Shown: piece after piece, positions 16,224-25,189 of the stretch | Position numbering within the stretch: the first letter of the stretch is position 1 | Layout: every line of letters begins with the position of its first letter | Origin: Flavobacteriia bacterium | GTDB taxonomy: Bacteria > Bacteroidota > Bacteroidia > Flavobacteriales_D > Crocinitomicaceae | Assembly: GCA_947490145.1 (NCBI GenBank) | Contig: CANLGD010000016.1 | Span: 1-50,398 of the forward strand | Length of the DNA: 50,398 bases | Direction of reading: 5' to 3' | Notes under the pieces: generated by a model | Told to the model about the DNA's origin: nothing | Databases searched by the model: none | Seen by the model: only the letters and a program-made list of their open reading frames with translations | Translations under genes and position numbers: made by a program

Positions 16224-17669
16224 TTGAAAAAATTATATATTTTCAGTATTCGCTCTTTTGTAGGACCTTTTATTGTTACCTTTTGCATATCGATGTTTAT
16301 GCTGATAATGCAATTTCTATGGAAATACATTGATGATTTAATGGGAAAAGGAATTGATACTTTATTGATTTTAGAATTATTCTTTTATGTCTCAGCCTCG
16401 CTAATTCCATTAGCTCTGCCCCTAGCTATTTTGTTGTCGTCCATTATGACAATGGGAAATTTTGCTGAAAACAATGAACTTACAGCTCTAAAATCCGCTG
16501 GAATGTCTCTCTTTAAAATAATGCGGCCTTTGACTTTTGTGGTTGTTTTAATTTGTATTGGAACTTTTCTTTTTTCAAATTTTGTTATTCCTGTTGCAAA
16601 TTTAAAGTGGCGTTCCTTAATTTATGATATTCAAGAAACAAAAATCGCAACGATTTTGACTCCTGGAACCTATACAACGGTCTTGGACGGTTATGCAATT
16701 AAAATCAAAGAGGGAAACGATCAATTATTTAAAGAAATAACAATTCACGACCACACAGATCCTTTGGTTGTAAAAACGATTAAAGCTGAATCTGGAGAAG
16801 TTTTCAAGTCAAAAAATGGCTCTTATTTATTTTTTAAATTAACGAATGGTGAAGTTTTTGAAGAGCTTGCGAGCAATCAAACCTCAGATGTTGGCCAATC
16901 GGGTAACTTTTATCCTAGTAGAAGAACTTCATTTAAAAATTCAAGTTATAAAATTGACCTTTCTGGATTCAAAATAAATCGAAGTGATGAGGATTTATTT
17001 AAAAATCAATATGAAATGTGGAATGTTTTTCAAATAGATCACGCACTTGATTCGATTCAAGACGGTGCAATGATTATTCGAAAAAACTTCATTCAAAATA
17101 TTGAAAATGATCACATTTATTTTCAATCAAATAACCTAGTAAAACAAGACGATGCAATTAAAAAGCAAATAATAAAAGATACTACTACTCCAGAGGCAGA
17201 AATTGTTAAAATTGAGCAACTAGGAAAAAATGAATTGATATTAGCATACCAAAATTCCATTAGTAAAATAAGAAGAAAAAATCAAAATTTAGATTCACAA
17301 AAAGAATTTATGAATGCTTTTCAAATTAGTTTAAGTCAATTTGAAATGGAATACCATAAAAAATTCGCATTAACCTTTGCAATTTTCGTTTTGTTCTTTG
17401 TTGGTGCTCCGCTCGGTGCTATTGTTAAGAAAGGTGGGTTTGGTGCTCCAGTCGTAATTGCCGCCTTACTATTTATGATGTATTACGTATTAACTGAAAT
17501 TGGTTTAGGACTTGCAGAAGCTGGCTCTGTAACACCATTTGTTGGAGTTTGGCTTGCAACTTTTGTACTAGTTCCAGTTGCATTTATTTTAATGAGAAGT
17601 GCATCACTTGATTCTAAAGTTTTCGACCTAGAATCTTGGAAGAAAATGTTTAAAACAAAAAGAAAGTGA
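16224..17669 (+). CDS. LptF/LptG-family LPS export permease
   Basis: The protein has 481 residues. Three hydrophobic helices lie in the first 125 residues and three in the last 110, with a periplasmic beta-jellyroll region between them that is longer than in proteobacteria, as is usual for this phylum. Family stretches include FLWKYIDDLMGKGI, ELTALKSAGMS, and PLGAIVKKGGFGAPVV near the last helices. LptF and LptG form the inner-membrane channel that, with LptB2, extracts lipopolysaccharide. I choose the TTG at 16224 because MKKLYIFSIRSF is the expected N-terminus. Its stop overlaps the GTG of the next gene. Confidence 0.88.
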   Translation: MKKLYIFSIRSFVGPFIVTFCISMFMLIMQFLWKYIDDLMGKGIDTLLILELFFYVSASLIPLALPLAILLSSIMTMGNFAENNELTALKSAGMSLFKIMRPLTFVVVLICIGTFLFSNFVIPVANLKWRSLIYDIQETKIATILTPGTYTTVLDGYAIKIKEGNDQLFKEITIHDHTDPLVVKTIKAESGEVFKSKNGSYLFFKLTNGEVFEELASNQTSDVGQSGNFYPSRRTSFKNSSYKIDLSGFKINRSDEDLFKNQYEMWNVFQIDHALDSIQDGAMIIRKNFIQNIENDHIYFQSNNLVKQDDAIKKQIIKDTTTPEAEIVKIEQLGKNELILAYQNSISKIRRKNQNLDSQKEFMNAFQISLSQFEMEYHKKFALTFAIFVLFFVGAPLGAIVKKGGFGAPVVIAALLFMMYYVLTEIGLGLAEAGSVTPFVGVWLATFVLVPVAFILMRSASLDSKVFDLESWKKMFKTKRK

Positions 17670-18853
17670 ACGTTTTACATATAACCAACAAACCAATATT
17701 TCCCATTTTAGACGGTGGGCAGATGGCAATGAATCGATTAATGACCTGCTTTTTGAATTTGGGATTTAATGTTAAAAATCTGACTTTAGAAACTAATAAA
17801 CATCCATTTGATATTAATGAATTTCCAAAAGATTTACAAGAAATAATTTTACCCGAAGCACATTACATTGATTCAAGAGTAAAATCGTGGGATGTTTTCA
17901 AATCCCTTTTCAAAAAAGAATCGTACCATGTAAAACGGTTTATTGATAAATCTTTTGAGGAAAAATTGAAGGATCTTTTAAAAACCAATCATTTTAACAT
18001 TGTTGTTTTAGAAAGTGCTTTTTTGATGTCTTATATTGATGTAATTAGAAGGTATTCGGATGCGAAAATCATTTTAAGAGCTCATAATGTAGAATATAGA
18101 ATATGGCGGCAACATGCAAAAAAAGAAAAAACTTTCCTTAAACGTTATTTTTACAAAAAATTAGCAAACGATTTAAAACGTTTTGAGCTAGAGAAAATAA
18201 ACCAAGTTGATGGAGTTTTTTGCATCTCTGAAAATGATAAAGAATTTTTCAGAAGAAAATCTGTAAAAGTAGCAACAACAGTAATACCTGTGTATATGTC
18301 TGTAGCTGAGCAGAATGTTATAGATTATAAAAATAATGATTTTCACTTTGTAGGCTCAATGTCTTGGAAACCAAATGCTGATGCAGTAAAATGGATTATA
18401 AATCAAATTGCACCAGGATTAGCAAAAGTCATGCCTGATGTTAAAATTCACATTGCTGGCTCTTCCATGTCAAAAAAATTATTAAATCAAAAAATTAAAA
18501 ATGTCATTATTCATGGCAAGATTGCTAATATGCAAGAATTTATGTCAAAACATGGAACATTGATTGTTCCTCTAAAAAGTGGTTCTGGAGTAAGAATCAA
18601 AATATTGGAAGCACTAAGTTTTGGAGTTCCTATTATTTCTTCAGAAAAAGGAAAAGAAGGAATTGAATTGATCCCAAAAAAACATTTTCTTGCAGCAAAT
18701 AGTACGGAGGAATTTTTACTGAAAATGAAATTTCTACATGATAGAAAGGAAACAAAAGAAAATTTAGGATTAGAAGGGAAACTTTTTATCGAAAATGAAT
18801 ATAGCTTAGAAATAATTTCAAAAAGAATACGTGAATTCATCTCCAACATATAA
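17666..18853 (+). CDS. Family 4 glycosyltransferase
   Basis: The protein has 395 residues and a GT-B fold: an N-terminal Rossmann start (VLHITNKPIFPILDGGQMAMNRL), RAHNVEYRIWRQ in the middle, and a C-terminal donor-binding half with FVGSMSWKPNADAVKWII, then LIVPLKSGSGVRIKILEALSFGVPII, the GT4 pattern for nucleotide-sugar binding. The GTG start overlaps the lptG stop by four bases (GTGA), so the two are translationally coupled. An enzyme of lipopolysaccharide or surface polysaccharide assembly is likely from this context. Donor and acceptor are unknown. Confidence 0.88.
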   Translation: MNVLHITNKPIFPILDGGQMAMNRLMTCFLNLGFNVKNLTLETNKHPFDINEFPKDLQEIILPEAHYIDSRVKSWDVFKSLFKKESYHVKRFIDKSFEEKLKDLLKTNHFNIVVLESAFLMSYIDVIRRYSDAKIILRAHNVEYRIWRQHAKKEKTFLKRYFYKKLANDLKRFELEKINQVDGVFCISENDKEFFRRKSVKVATTVIPVYMSVAEQNVIDYKNNDFHFVGSMSWKPNADAVKWIINQIAPGLAKVMPDVKIHIAGSSMSKKLLNQKIKNVIIHGKIANMQEFMSKHGTLIVPLKSGSGVRIKILEALSFGVPIISSEKGKEGIELIPKKHFLAANSTEEFLLKMKFLHDRKETKENLGLEGKLFIENEYSLEIISKRIREFISNI

Positions 18854-20021
18854 AAAAAAATTAGTTGTCTGTTTGTCACGTTTTCCTTTTCCATTAGAAA
18901 AAGGCGACAAATTAAGAGCGTACTATCAAATAAAAAGTTTGAGTGAAGATTTTGAAATATATTTAATTTGTACCTCTGAGCATGTAGTAAATCAAAAAGA
19001 TTTATTACAACTATTGCCTTTTTGTAAAAAAATCCATTTTTTTAAATTAAAAAAGGGTTTAATTGTTTTAAATTTATTTTTATCAATTTTCACTTCAAAA
19101 CCATTTCAAGTCGCTTATTTTACCCAAAATTGGATTGCAAAAAAAATAAATAAGTTATTGACGGATATAAATCCCGACCATATTTACTGCCAATTAATAC
19201 GACCTGCTGAATATGTCAAAAACTATCATTTTTGTTCTAAAACAATTGATATGATGGATGCACTTTCGAAAGGAATGGAAAGACGCAGTGCGCAAGCAAC
19301 TCTGTTTACCCGATTTATTTATCGTGAAGAAGCTAAAAGGCTAAAAAGATATGAAAGACAAATATTAAATTATTTTGAAAAATCCTTAATAATTTCTCAA
19401 CAAGACAAAAATTATTTGATTTACCCAAAAAATAAGGAAATAATTGTTTTAGCGAATGGTGTCGATGAAAATTTTTATAATTCTAATTTATGTTTTAAGA
19501 AAGAATATGACCTAGTTTTCACTGGAAATATGAGTTATGCACCAAACATTGATGCAACAAACTTTATTTCAAAAAAATTGTTACCTGAATTATTAAAGAC
19601 CAATCCCAAAATAAAAATTCTAATTTCAGGTTCAAATCCCAGTTTAAAATTGCAAAAATTACAAAATAAAAACTTGCTAATTTCTGGTTGGGTTAATGAT
19701 ATTAGAGAAAGTTATTTGAAATCCACTATTTTTATTGCTCCCATGATTACGGGAACTGGAATGCAAAATAAAATTTTAGAAGCAATGGCATTAGGGATTC
19801 CATGTATTACAACAAGTCTAGCCAATAATGCTATTCTTGCTGAAAATAACAATGAAATTATAATCGCAAATGAAACCACATCAATGTTAAATGCCATTGA
19901 CAAACTTCAAAATGATTCTGAATTTTATGATTTAATCTCAAAAAATGCTAAAAATTTCATCATAAAAAACTACACCTGGAAAGCAATTAATAAAGAATTA
20001 ATATCAATTTTAGAAAATTAG
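18831..20021 (+). CDS. Family 4 glycosyltransferase, TIGR03087-like
   Basis: The protein has 396 residues and a GTG start inside the end of the previous gene (23-base overlap). It has the same GT-B architecture as its neighbour: LVVCLSRFPFPLEKGDKLRA at the front, TIDMMDALSKGMERR in the middle, then VFTGNMSYAPNIDATNFI and FIAPMITGTGMQNKILEAMA. The DMxDALS and RFPFPxxKGDKxR stretches resemble the PEP-CTERM/XrtA-associated TIGR03087 transferases. It is third in an operon with an LPS-export permease, so surface glycan assembly is inferred. The similarity to its neighbour suggests an old duplication. Confidence 0.85.
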   Translation: MNSSPTYKKKLVVCLSRFPFPLEKGDKLRAYYQIKSLSEDFEIYLICTSEHVVNQKDLLQLLPFCKKIHFFKLKKGLIVLNLFLSIFTSKPFQVAYFTQNWIAKKINKLLTDINPDHIYCQLIRPAEYVKNYHFCSKTIDMMDALSKGMERRSAQATLFTRFIYREEAKRLKRYERQILNYFEKSLIISQQDKNYLIYPKNKEIIVLANGVDENFYNSNLCFKKEYDLVFTGNMSYAPNIDATNFISKKLLPELLKTNPKIKILISGSNPSLKLQKLQNKNLLISGWVNDIRESYLKSTIFIAPMITGTGMQNKILEAMALGIPCITTSLANNAILAENNNEIIIANETTSMLNAIDKLQNDSEFYDLISKNAKNFIIKNYTWKAINKELISILEN

Positions 20022-20120
20022 TAATTCTGCATTTTTTTCTAGTATTAAATCGATTTTGTATTATTTTGAACTATTTTTTCTGATTGATTTAATTTTTCAT
20101 ATTTTTTCTTTAAAATTCAG

Positions 20121-20128
20121 TACTTTTG
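20121..20128 (+). promoter_or_regulatory. -7 box for ribBA
   Basis: TACTTTTG matches TAnnTTTG and ends 17 bases before the ribBA ATG. The short leader this implies leaves no room for an FMN riboswitch. No good -33 element is visible. Confidence 0.45.
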
Positions 20129-20145
20129 TACCACAAATTTGATTC

Positions 20146-21360
20146 ATGAGCTCAAAATTAAATACAATAGAGGAGGCAATTGCTGACATTAAAGCGGGAA
20201 AAATAATTATTGTCGTTGATGATGAAGATCGTGAGAACGAAGGTGATTTTTTAACTGCAGCTAGAAATGTCACTCCAGAATTGATAAATTTCATGGCAAC
20301 TCATGGCAGAGGATTAATTTGCGTGCCATTGGTTGAAGATCGTTGCGATGAACTTGGCTTAGAACTGATGGTGAAATCTAACACTGCAACCTATGAAACA
20401 CCTTTTACTGTTTCAATCGATTTAATTGGTCATGGTTGCACTACAGGAATTTCGGCAAGTGATCGTTCAAAAACCGTTCAAGCTTTAGTTGATTCAAATA
20501 CAAAACCGGAAGATTTAGGTAAACCTGGACATATATTTCCTTTGAGAGCAAGAAAAGGTGGAGTTTTAAGACGAGCTGGACATACAGAGGCTGCAATTGA
20601 TTTAGCCAAATTAGCTGGATTTGAGCGAGCTGGGGTCATAGTTGAAATTCTTAATGAGGATGGAACTATGGCGCGTTTACCAGAATTATTGGTTATCGCA
20701 GAAAAATTTGAAATGAAAATTATTTCAATTGAAGATTTAATTGAATACCGATTAAAAAACGACAGTTTAATCGAACAACTAGTTGATGTAAAAATGCCTA
20801 CTCAATTTGGTGATTTTCAACTATTTGCATATAAAGAAAAATTAACAGGCAAGGAACATTTAGCATTAGTAAAAGGTACTTGGGAAAAAGATCAATCTGT
20901 TTTAGTAAGAGTTCATTCTTCCTGTATCACAGGAGATGTTTTTGGCTCTTGCCGCTGTGATTGTGGTCCACAACTTGAAAAATCGATGAAAATGATCGAG
21001 GAAGCAGGAAAAGGTGTAATCGTTTATATGAATCAAGAAGGTCGTGGAATTGGCTTGATCAACAAACTAAAGGCATATAAATTACAAGAAGAAGGATTTG
21101 ATACCTTAGAAGCAAATATAAAATTAGGATTTGAAGGTGATGAACGTGATTATGGAATTGGAGCTCAAATTTTAAGAGATTTAGGTGTACATAAAATGAA
21201 ATTAATGACAAATAATCCAACAAAAAGAACAGGATTAGTTGGTTATGGATTGGAAATCACTGAAAATATCTCAATTGAAATCGCAAGCAATATTCATAAT
21301 GAATTATATTTAAAAACCAAAAAAGATAAAATGGGACATACATTAAATCTTGGAAAATAA
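20146..21360 (+). CDS. ribBA: Bifunctional 3,4-dihydroxy-2-butanone-4-phosphate synthase / GTP cyclohydrolase II
   Basis: The protein has 404 residues. The N-terminal half (1-200) is the RibB domain, with [11 protein letters not shown] (metal and substrate acidic residues), [11 protein letters not shown] and [14 protein letters not shown]. The C-terminal half (205-404) is GTP cyclohydrolase II, with the three zinc cysteines in [12 protein letters not shown], the HSSCITGD loop and NQEGRGIGL. Both active sites look complete. It supplies the two precursors for riboflavin from ribulose 5-phosphate and GTP. The last soluble step before riboflavin synthase, ribH, is at 44910. Confidence 0.96.
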   Translation: MSSKLNTIEEAIADIKAGKIIIVVDDEDRENEGDFLTAARNVTPELINFMATHGRGLICVPLVEDRCDELGLELMVKSNTATYETPFTVSIDLIGHGCTTGISASDRSKTVQALVDSNTKPEDLGKPGHIFPLRARKGGVLRRAGHTEAAIDLAKLAGFERAGVIVEILNEDGTMARLPELLVIAEKFEMKIISIEDLIEYRLKNDSLIEQLVDVKMPTQFGDFQLFAYKEKLTGKEHLALVKGTWEKDQSVLVRVHSSCITGDVFGSCRCDCGPQLEKSMKMIEEAGKGVIVYMNQEGRGIGLINKLKAYKLQEEGFDTLEANIKLGFEGDERDYGIGAQILRDLGVHKMKLMTNNPTKRTGLVGYGLEITENISIEIASNIHNELYLKTKKDKMGHTLNLGK

Positions 21361-21418
21361 GTAATTAATCATAATTAACTTTGAGTTATGTGTTCTCGGA
21401 ATTAACAAAACTTTCAAA

Positions 21419-22069
21419 ATGCTAAAAGCTGAAAATATATTTAAAAAATTTGGAACTTTAGAAGTTTTAAAAGGTGTTAGTTTAGAAATTAATGCTGGAG
21501 AAATTGTTTCCATTGTTGGTTCTTCTGGTGCTGGTAAAACAACTTTTTTACAACTTTTAGGAACTCTAGATAAACCAGATTCTGGAAATATTTTGATAAA
21601 TGGAATTAATCCATTTTCATTAAGTCAAAAAGCCTTAGCAAAATTTAGAAATTCACAATTGGGATTTATTTTTCAATTTCATCAATTATTACCAGAATTT
21701 ACTGCAGTTGAAAATGCAATTTTACCTGCATTAATAAAGGGTGATTCATTAGCCGAAGCAAAAGAAAAAGCAAATGAATTATTTGACATTTTAAATATTG
21801 GACATCGTTTGGAACATAAACCAAATGAATTATCTGGAGGTGAACAACAAAGAGTTGCAGTAGCAAGAGCGTTAATAAACAAACCAGCAATTGTTTTTGC
21901 CGATGAACCTTCAGGAAATTTAGATTCAAAAAATTCAGAAGAACTACACCATCTTTTTTTTGAATTGAGAGATAAATTCAATCAAACATTTGTAATTGTA
22001 ACACACAATGAATCTTTGGCTAACATGGCTGATCGAAAAATTGTGATGGCAGACGGAAAACTTGCTTAA
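21419..22069 (+). CDS. ABC transporter ATP-binding protein, LolD/MacB type
   Basis: The protein has 216 residues. Walker A is GSSGAGKT at about residue 36, the Q-loop lies in [13 protein letters not shown], the signature is LSGGEQQR and Walker B is IVFADEPSG with the catalytic Glu, then the H-loop in VTHNESLA. Length and the [15 protein letters not shown] stretch match LolD, which powers release of lipoproteins from the inner membrane with LolC/LolE-type permeases. No permease gene is adjacent, so the partner is elsewhere. Its TAA shares one base with the next ATG (TAATG). Confidence 0.87.
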   Translation: MLKAENIFKKFGTLEVLKGVSLEINAGEIVSIVGSSGAGKTTFLQLLGTLDKPDSGNILINGINPFSLSQKALAKFRNSQLGFIFQFHQLLPEFTAVENAILPALIKGDSLAEAKEKANELFDILNIGHRLEHKPNELSGGEQQRVAVARALINKPAIVFADEPSGNLDSKNSEELHHLFFELRDKFNQTFVIVTHNESLANMADRKIVMADGKLA

Positions 22070-22845
22070 TGTCAAATTTAAATTCTTACAATAATTTAAG
22101 TTTAGAGGATTTAAAAGAATTTTTAGATTCAAAAGTTGATTTATACAACAATCCAAATTTCATAGAAACAGATCCTATTCAAATTCCTCATTTATTTTCT
22201 AAAAAAGAAGACATAGAAATAATTGGATTTATTATGGCAACAATTGCTTGGGGAAATAGAAAATCAATCATAAGTAACGGTCATAAATTACTGAAAATCA
22301 TGGGAAATCATCCTCATGAATTTATTATGAATTATGAAAGGCAAGATTTAAAATTTGTTCACAGAACATTTAACGCTATTGATTTAGATTTCTTCTTTCG
22401 CTCCCTAAATTCAATTTACCAAAAATCTTCGCTAGAAGAAGTTTTCAAAAAGCAGAAAGTTGAATTTGGTGCGAAAGGAAGAATTGCTTCTTTTAGAAGT
22501 ACTTTTTTTGAAACAGAGCACGAAAAACGATCTGAAAAACACGTTTCAAACCCTTTAAAAAATTCCTCAGCCAAAAGATTGAATATGTATCTTCGTTGGA
22601 TGGTCAGAAATGACAAAAAAGGAGTTGATTTTGGAATTTGGAAATCTGTTGAACCATCAGAATTATTCCTTCCTTTAGATGTTCACACTGGAAATGTTGC
22701 TCGAAAATTGGGAATTCTAGAAAGAACTAAAAATGATTGGTTGGCGGTTGAAGAAATTCAAAATACTTTAATAAAATTAGATTCTAAGGATCCAATTAAG
22801 TATGATTTTGCACTTTTTGGCTTGGGTGCATTTGAAGGATTTTAA
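22069..22845 (+). CDS. TIGR02757 (DUF2400) family protein
   Basis: The protein has 258 residues. The conserved N-terminal block DPIQIPHLFSKKEDIEIIGF, then ATIAWGNRKSII, RLNMYLRWMVR, FLPLDVHTGNVARKLG and the C-terminal FALFGLGAFEGF match TIGR02757. The arrangement with LDVHTGNVARKLG recalls helix-hairpin-helix base-excision proteins, so a DNA-repair role has some structural logic, but none is established that I know. It overlaps the upstream ATPase by one base. Confidence 0.82.
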   Translation: MSNLNSYNNLSLEDLKEFLDSKVDLYNNPNFIETDPIQIPHLFSKKEDIEIIGFIMATIAWGNRKSIISNGHKLLKIMGNHPHEFIMNYERQDLKFVHRTFNAIDLDFFFRSLNSIYQKSSLEEVFKKQKVEFGAKGRIASFRSTFFETEHEKRSEKHVSNPLKNSSAKRLNMYLRWMVRNDKKGVDFGIWKSVEPSELFLPLDVHTGNVARKLGILERTKNDWLAVEEIQNTLIKLDSKDPIKYDFALFGLGAFEGF

Positions 22846-22878
22846 AAGAACTAAAAATGAAAAGTGAAAAGTGGAGAA

Positions 22879-22906
22879 TTTTTAACTCTTAGTTTTTAAC
22901 TCTTAA
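22879..22906 (+). repeat. 14-base tandem duplication between convergent genes
   Basis: TTTTTAACTCTTAG (22879-22892) is followed directly by TTTTTAACTCTTAA (22893-22906), 13 of 14 identical, ending at the minus-strand stop codon of the DUF1573 gene. Just before it lies a period-8 stretch, ATGAAAAGTGAAAAGTGGAG (22857-22876). Confidence 0.75.
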
Positions 22907-23305
22907 TTACTTTTTCTTCTTTTCAGAAAATACATAAACTCTGAAATTCAAAATTGTTTCTTTTCTTTTGGTATTCGAAGAAATAATGATGCTTCTATCT
23001 TGTTGACCAAATTTTCCTTTTGTATCAAAAGTTAATTTTATGGAATCCGTTTTTCCAGGAGGAATTGGGTATTCTGGGAAATCAATTTTTGTACAATGAC
23101 AAGCAACAGTGAATGATTTTATTATCAAGGGAGCATTTCCTTTATTTTTAAAGACAAAATAGTGAACTAATTCATTCCCTTCATTTGTTTTAGGAAATTT
23201 ATGTGTAGATTTTTTAAAATAAAATTCCGCTTCTTGACTAATGCAAAAAGCGGAATTGAATATTAAAAATGTAACTACAAAAATTAATTTGAAGTACAAT
23301 TTCAT
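22907..23305 (-). CDS. DUF1573 periplasmic protein (second copy)
   Basis: The 132 residues begin with a signal peptide ending near CISQE. One Ig-like DUF1573 domain follows: HYFVFKNKGNAPLIIKSF, VACHCTKIDFPEYPIPPGKT, LTFDTKGKFGQQDRSIII. The C-x-C pair takes the place of the CGC in its neighbour. The gene lies four bases after the other DUF1573 gene, so they form one unit. The family is very common in this phylum as a secreted ASH-like domain; the function is unknown. Confidence 0.82.
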   Translation of the reverse strand: MKLYFKLIFVVTFLIFNSAFCISQEAEFYFKKSTHKFPKTNEGNELVHYFVFKNKGNAPLIIKSFTVACHCTKIDFPEYPIPPGKTDSIKLTFDTKGKFGQQDRSIIISSNTKRKETILNFRVYVFSEKKKK

Positions 23306-23309
23306 TTTA

Positions 23310-23753
23310 TTATTTATCTGTACCTGGTCCTGAGTTATTTACTGGAGTTGAACCTTCTGGCGCAGCACCAACAGTACCTTTAATACGAATAACTTTACTT
23401 GGTTCATTTACTGCATTAGAAGTAATTGTAACACTCTTTGTAATTGGACCTGATCTTTTTGTATCATATTTCACTGTTATTTCTCCTTTTCCTCCTGGAG
23501 CAATTGGTTCTTTAGGCCAAGATGGAACTGTACATCCGCAAGATCCTGTTGCTTTTGAAATAATTAATGGAGCATTTCCAGTATTTTTAAATTCAAAAGT
23601 ACAGGTACCATTAGCGCCATACTTAATATTTCCATAATCGTGAACTTCTTTTTCAAATTCAACTTTCGCCCCACTTTCAACTTGTGCGCTGACTTTGTTA
23701 GAGATAAAAGCTGAACCTACTAACATTACTAAAGATAAAAATACTGTTTTCAT
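23310..23753 (-). CDS. DUF1573 periplasmic protein (first copy)
   Basis: The 147 residues begin with a signal peptide ending near KVSAQ. The classic DUF1573 pattern follows: TFEFKNTGNAPLIISKATGS, CGCTVPSWPKEPIAPGGKGE, VKYDTKRSGPITKSVTI. A low-complexity tail (GSTPVNNSGPGTDK) ends it. The CGC motif and beta-sandwich fold are typical. It is first in a pair with the second copy, with which it shares the GNAPLII segment. Confidence 0.88.
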   Translation of the reverse strand: MKTVFLSLVMLVGSAFISNKVSAQVESGAKVEFEKEVHDYGNIKYGANGTCTFEFKNTGNAPLIISKATGSCGCTVPSWPKEPIAPGGKGEITVKYDTKRSGPITKSVTITSNAVNEPSKVIRIKGTVGAAPEGSTPVNNSGPGTDK

Positions 23754-23790
23754 TTTATTAATTTTAAATTATTTAACATATTTCTTTACC

Positions 23791-23798
23791 CAAAGATA
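23791..23798 (-). promoter_or_regulatory. -7 box for the DUF1573 pair
   Basis: TATCTTTG on the minus strand, 37 bases before the ATG at 23753. No TTTG stands at the expected distance upstream. Confidence 0.45.
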
Positions 23799-23859
23799 TA
23801 AAAACTTTTTAGTTGTATTCTTTTTTTAACACAATCTTAACTATAAACTTATCTCTGAC

Positions 23860-24438
23860 TTATTTTTCTGAAATTGCTTTCATTTGCAATTCTATTAATT
23901 GGTCAAAAGTTAAATCAATGTGTTTTAATCTAAATTCAACCATATCTTTAGTTTCTTTATTTAAACTAGGATTTTCTTTTAACAACATTTTGTAATATTT
24001 TTCCATATTAATTTTATCTTGTAACATATCACAAGTTGATCCTGCATTTAAAAGTAAACCAGCTCTTTTTTCATATTTTGGAAAATTCAATAATAATGTA
24101 TCCGTATATTCGAGTGATTTTTCATATACTTTTTCTTGCAAATACAATTGTTGTACCTTATCTAAACAAGTTGCAGAATAAACATCTTTAGGGTAATTTT
24201 TATAAAATTCTAAATATCGATTTATCGTTTCGTAAATAGCCAAAGACGGAATTTGTTTCGAAGGATCATTCATTAAAGCTTTGTAAAGAACTTTTAGTGA
24301 ATCGTCCATTTCAACAATTTTACTTTTTAATGTCGCTTGAGTTGGTTTTTCATTCTCTTTTTTATCACCCGAATTACATTGAATTAAAAGAAATGAAAAT
24401 ATTACAAATAATGAACTTAAAATAAATTTACTTTTCAT
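23860..24438 (-). CDS. Lipoprotein with TPR-like helices
   Basis: The 192 residues start with a lipoprotein signal (LFVIFSFLLIQC). The rest is helical, with tetratricopeptide-like spacing (KIVEMDDSLKVLYKALMND, TCLDKVQQLYLQEKVYEKSL, FPKYEKRAGLLLNAG, KYYKMLLKENPSLN). It resembles small BamD/YbgF-type TPR lipoproteins but is too short and divergent to assign. It follows the deformylase gene by 17 bases and is probably transcribed with it. Confidence 0.72.
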   Translation of the reverse strand: MKSKFILSSLFVIFSFLLIQCNSGDKKENEKPTQATLKSKIVEMDDSLKVLYKALMNDPSKQIPSLAIYETINRYLEFYKNYPKDVYSATCLDKVQQLYLQEKVYEKSLEYTDTLLLNFPKYEKRAGLLLNAGSTCDMLQDKINMEKYYKMLLKENPSLNKETKDMVEFRLKHIDLTFDQLIELQMKAISEK

Positions 24439-24455
24439 ATTTTCTTATTTAAAAA

Positions 24456-25052
24456 TTAACGTCTTTTTTGCATGGAAGGAAATTTCATTTTATAATCCAC
24501 AACTAATTCTCCTTTTGAAATAACAGTAAGTTTTTTTGTTAATAATTTTCTTTTTAGCATCGAAAGGTGATCTGTGAAAAGTATTCCTTCGATGTGATCA
24601 TATTCATGTTGAATTATTCTTGCTTTATAACCATCAAAAACTTCCTTATGTAACTTAAAATTTTCATCATAATAAGAAATATGTATGATTTCTCGTCTGA
24701 AAACCTCCTCACGAATTTTTGGAATACTCAAGCAACCTTCCTTGAATCCCCATTCTTCGCCCTCTTCTTTCTCGATAATCGGGTTGATAAAAACTTTTTT
24801 GAAACCATCAATTCCTTCAGCTTTTGGATCAATTTCATCGTCCTCTTCTCTATCAGCAAAGGGACTTCCATCAACAATAAACAAACGAATTGATTTTCCA
24901 ATTTGTGGAGCTGCAAGTCCAACGCCTTGTGCATTGTACATCGTTTCAAACATATTTTCAATTAACTTTTCCAAATCAGGAAAAGTTTTCTCAATATCTA
25001 CTGCTAGTTTTTTTAAAACGGTATCTCCGTATGCTACGATTGGTAATATCAT
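24456..25052 (-). CDS. def: Peptide deformylase
   Basis: The protein has 198 residues. All three deformylase motifs are present: GVGLAAPQIG, EGCLS (metal-binding Cys) and QHEYDHIEG (HExxH with the catalytic Glu). The enzyme removes the formyl group from nascent proteins. The stretch DREEDDEIDPKAEGID is an insertion often seen in this phylum. The usual RuvX/YqgF neighbour is absent. A TATTTTTG box lies 26 bases upstream on the minus strand. Confidence 0.96.
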   Translation of the reverse strand: MILPIVAYGDTVLKKLAVDIEKTFPDLEKLIENMFETMYNAQGVGLAAPQIGKSIRLFIVDGSPFADREEDDEIDPKAEGIDGFKKVFINPIIEKEEGEEWGFKEGCLSIPKIREEVFRREIIHISYYDENFKLHKEVFDGYKARIIQHEYDHIEGILFTDHLSMLKRKLLTKKLTVISKGELVVDYKMKFPSMQKRR

Positions 25053-25077
25053 TATTAACTTTAATTCTTTTCTTTTG

Positions 25078-25085
25078 CAAAAATA
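25078..25085 (-). promoter_or_regulatory. -7 box for def
   Basis: TATTTTTG on the minus strand, an exact TAnnTTTG match 26 bases before the ATG at 25052. The -33 element is not clear. Confidence 0.42.
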
Positions 25086-25189
25086 CTATTTTTTTTAAAA
25101 TGAAATATTGGGAAAGAAAAACAAGAATTTATGAAATGTTACTTTCAACAAATTCTAAATTCTATCATCTCTAGTCTAACTTCATTTTT

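Noticed and set aside
20041-20145. FMN riboswitch upstream of ribBA
   Set aside because: The -7 box lies 17 bases before the ATG, leaving no room, and no conserved FMN-element sequence is visible.
24685-25098. Plus-strand 137-residue frame over peptide deformylase
   Set aside because: Antisense to a clear def gene with all motifs; serine-rich composition is typical of a shadow frame.
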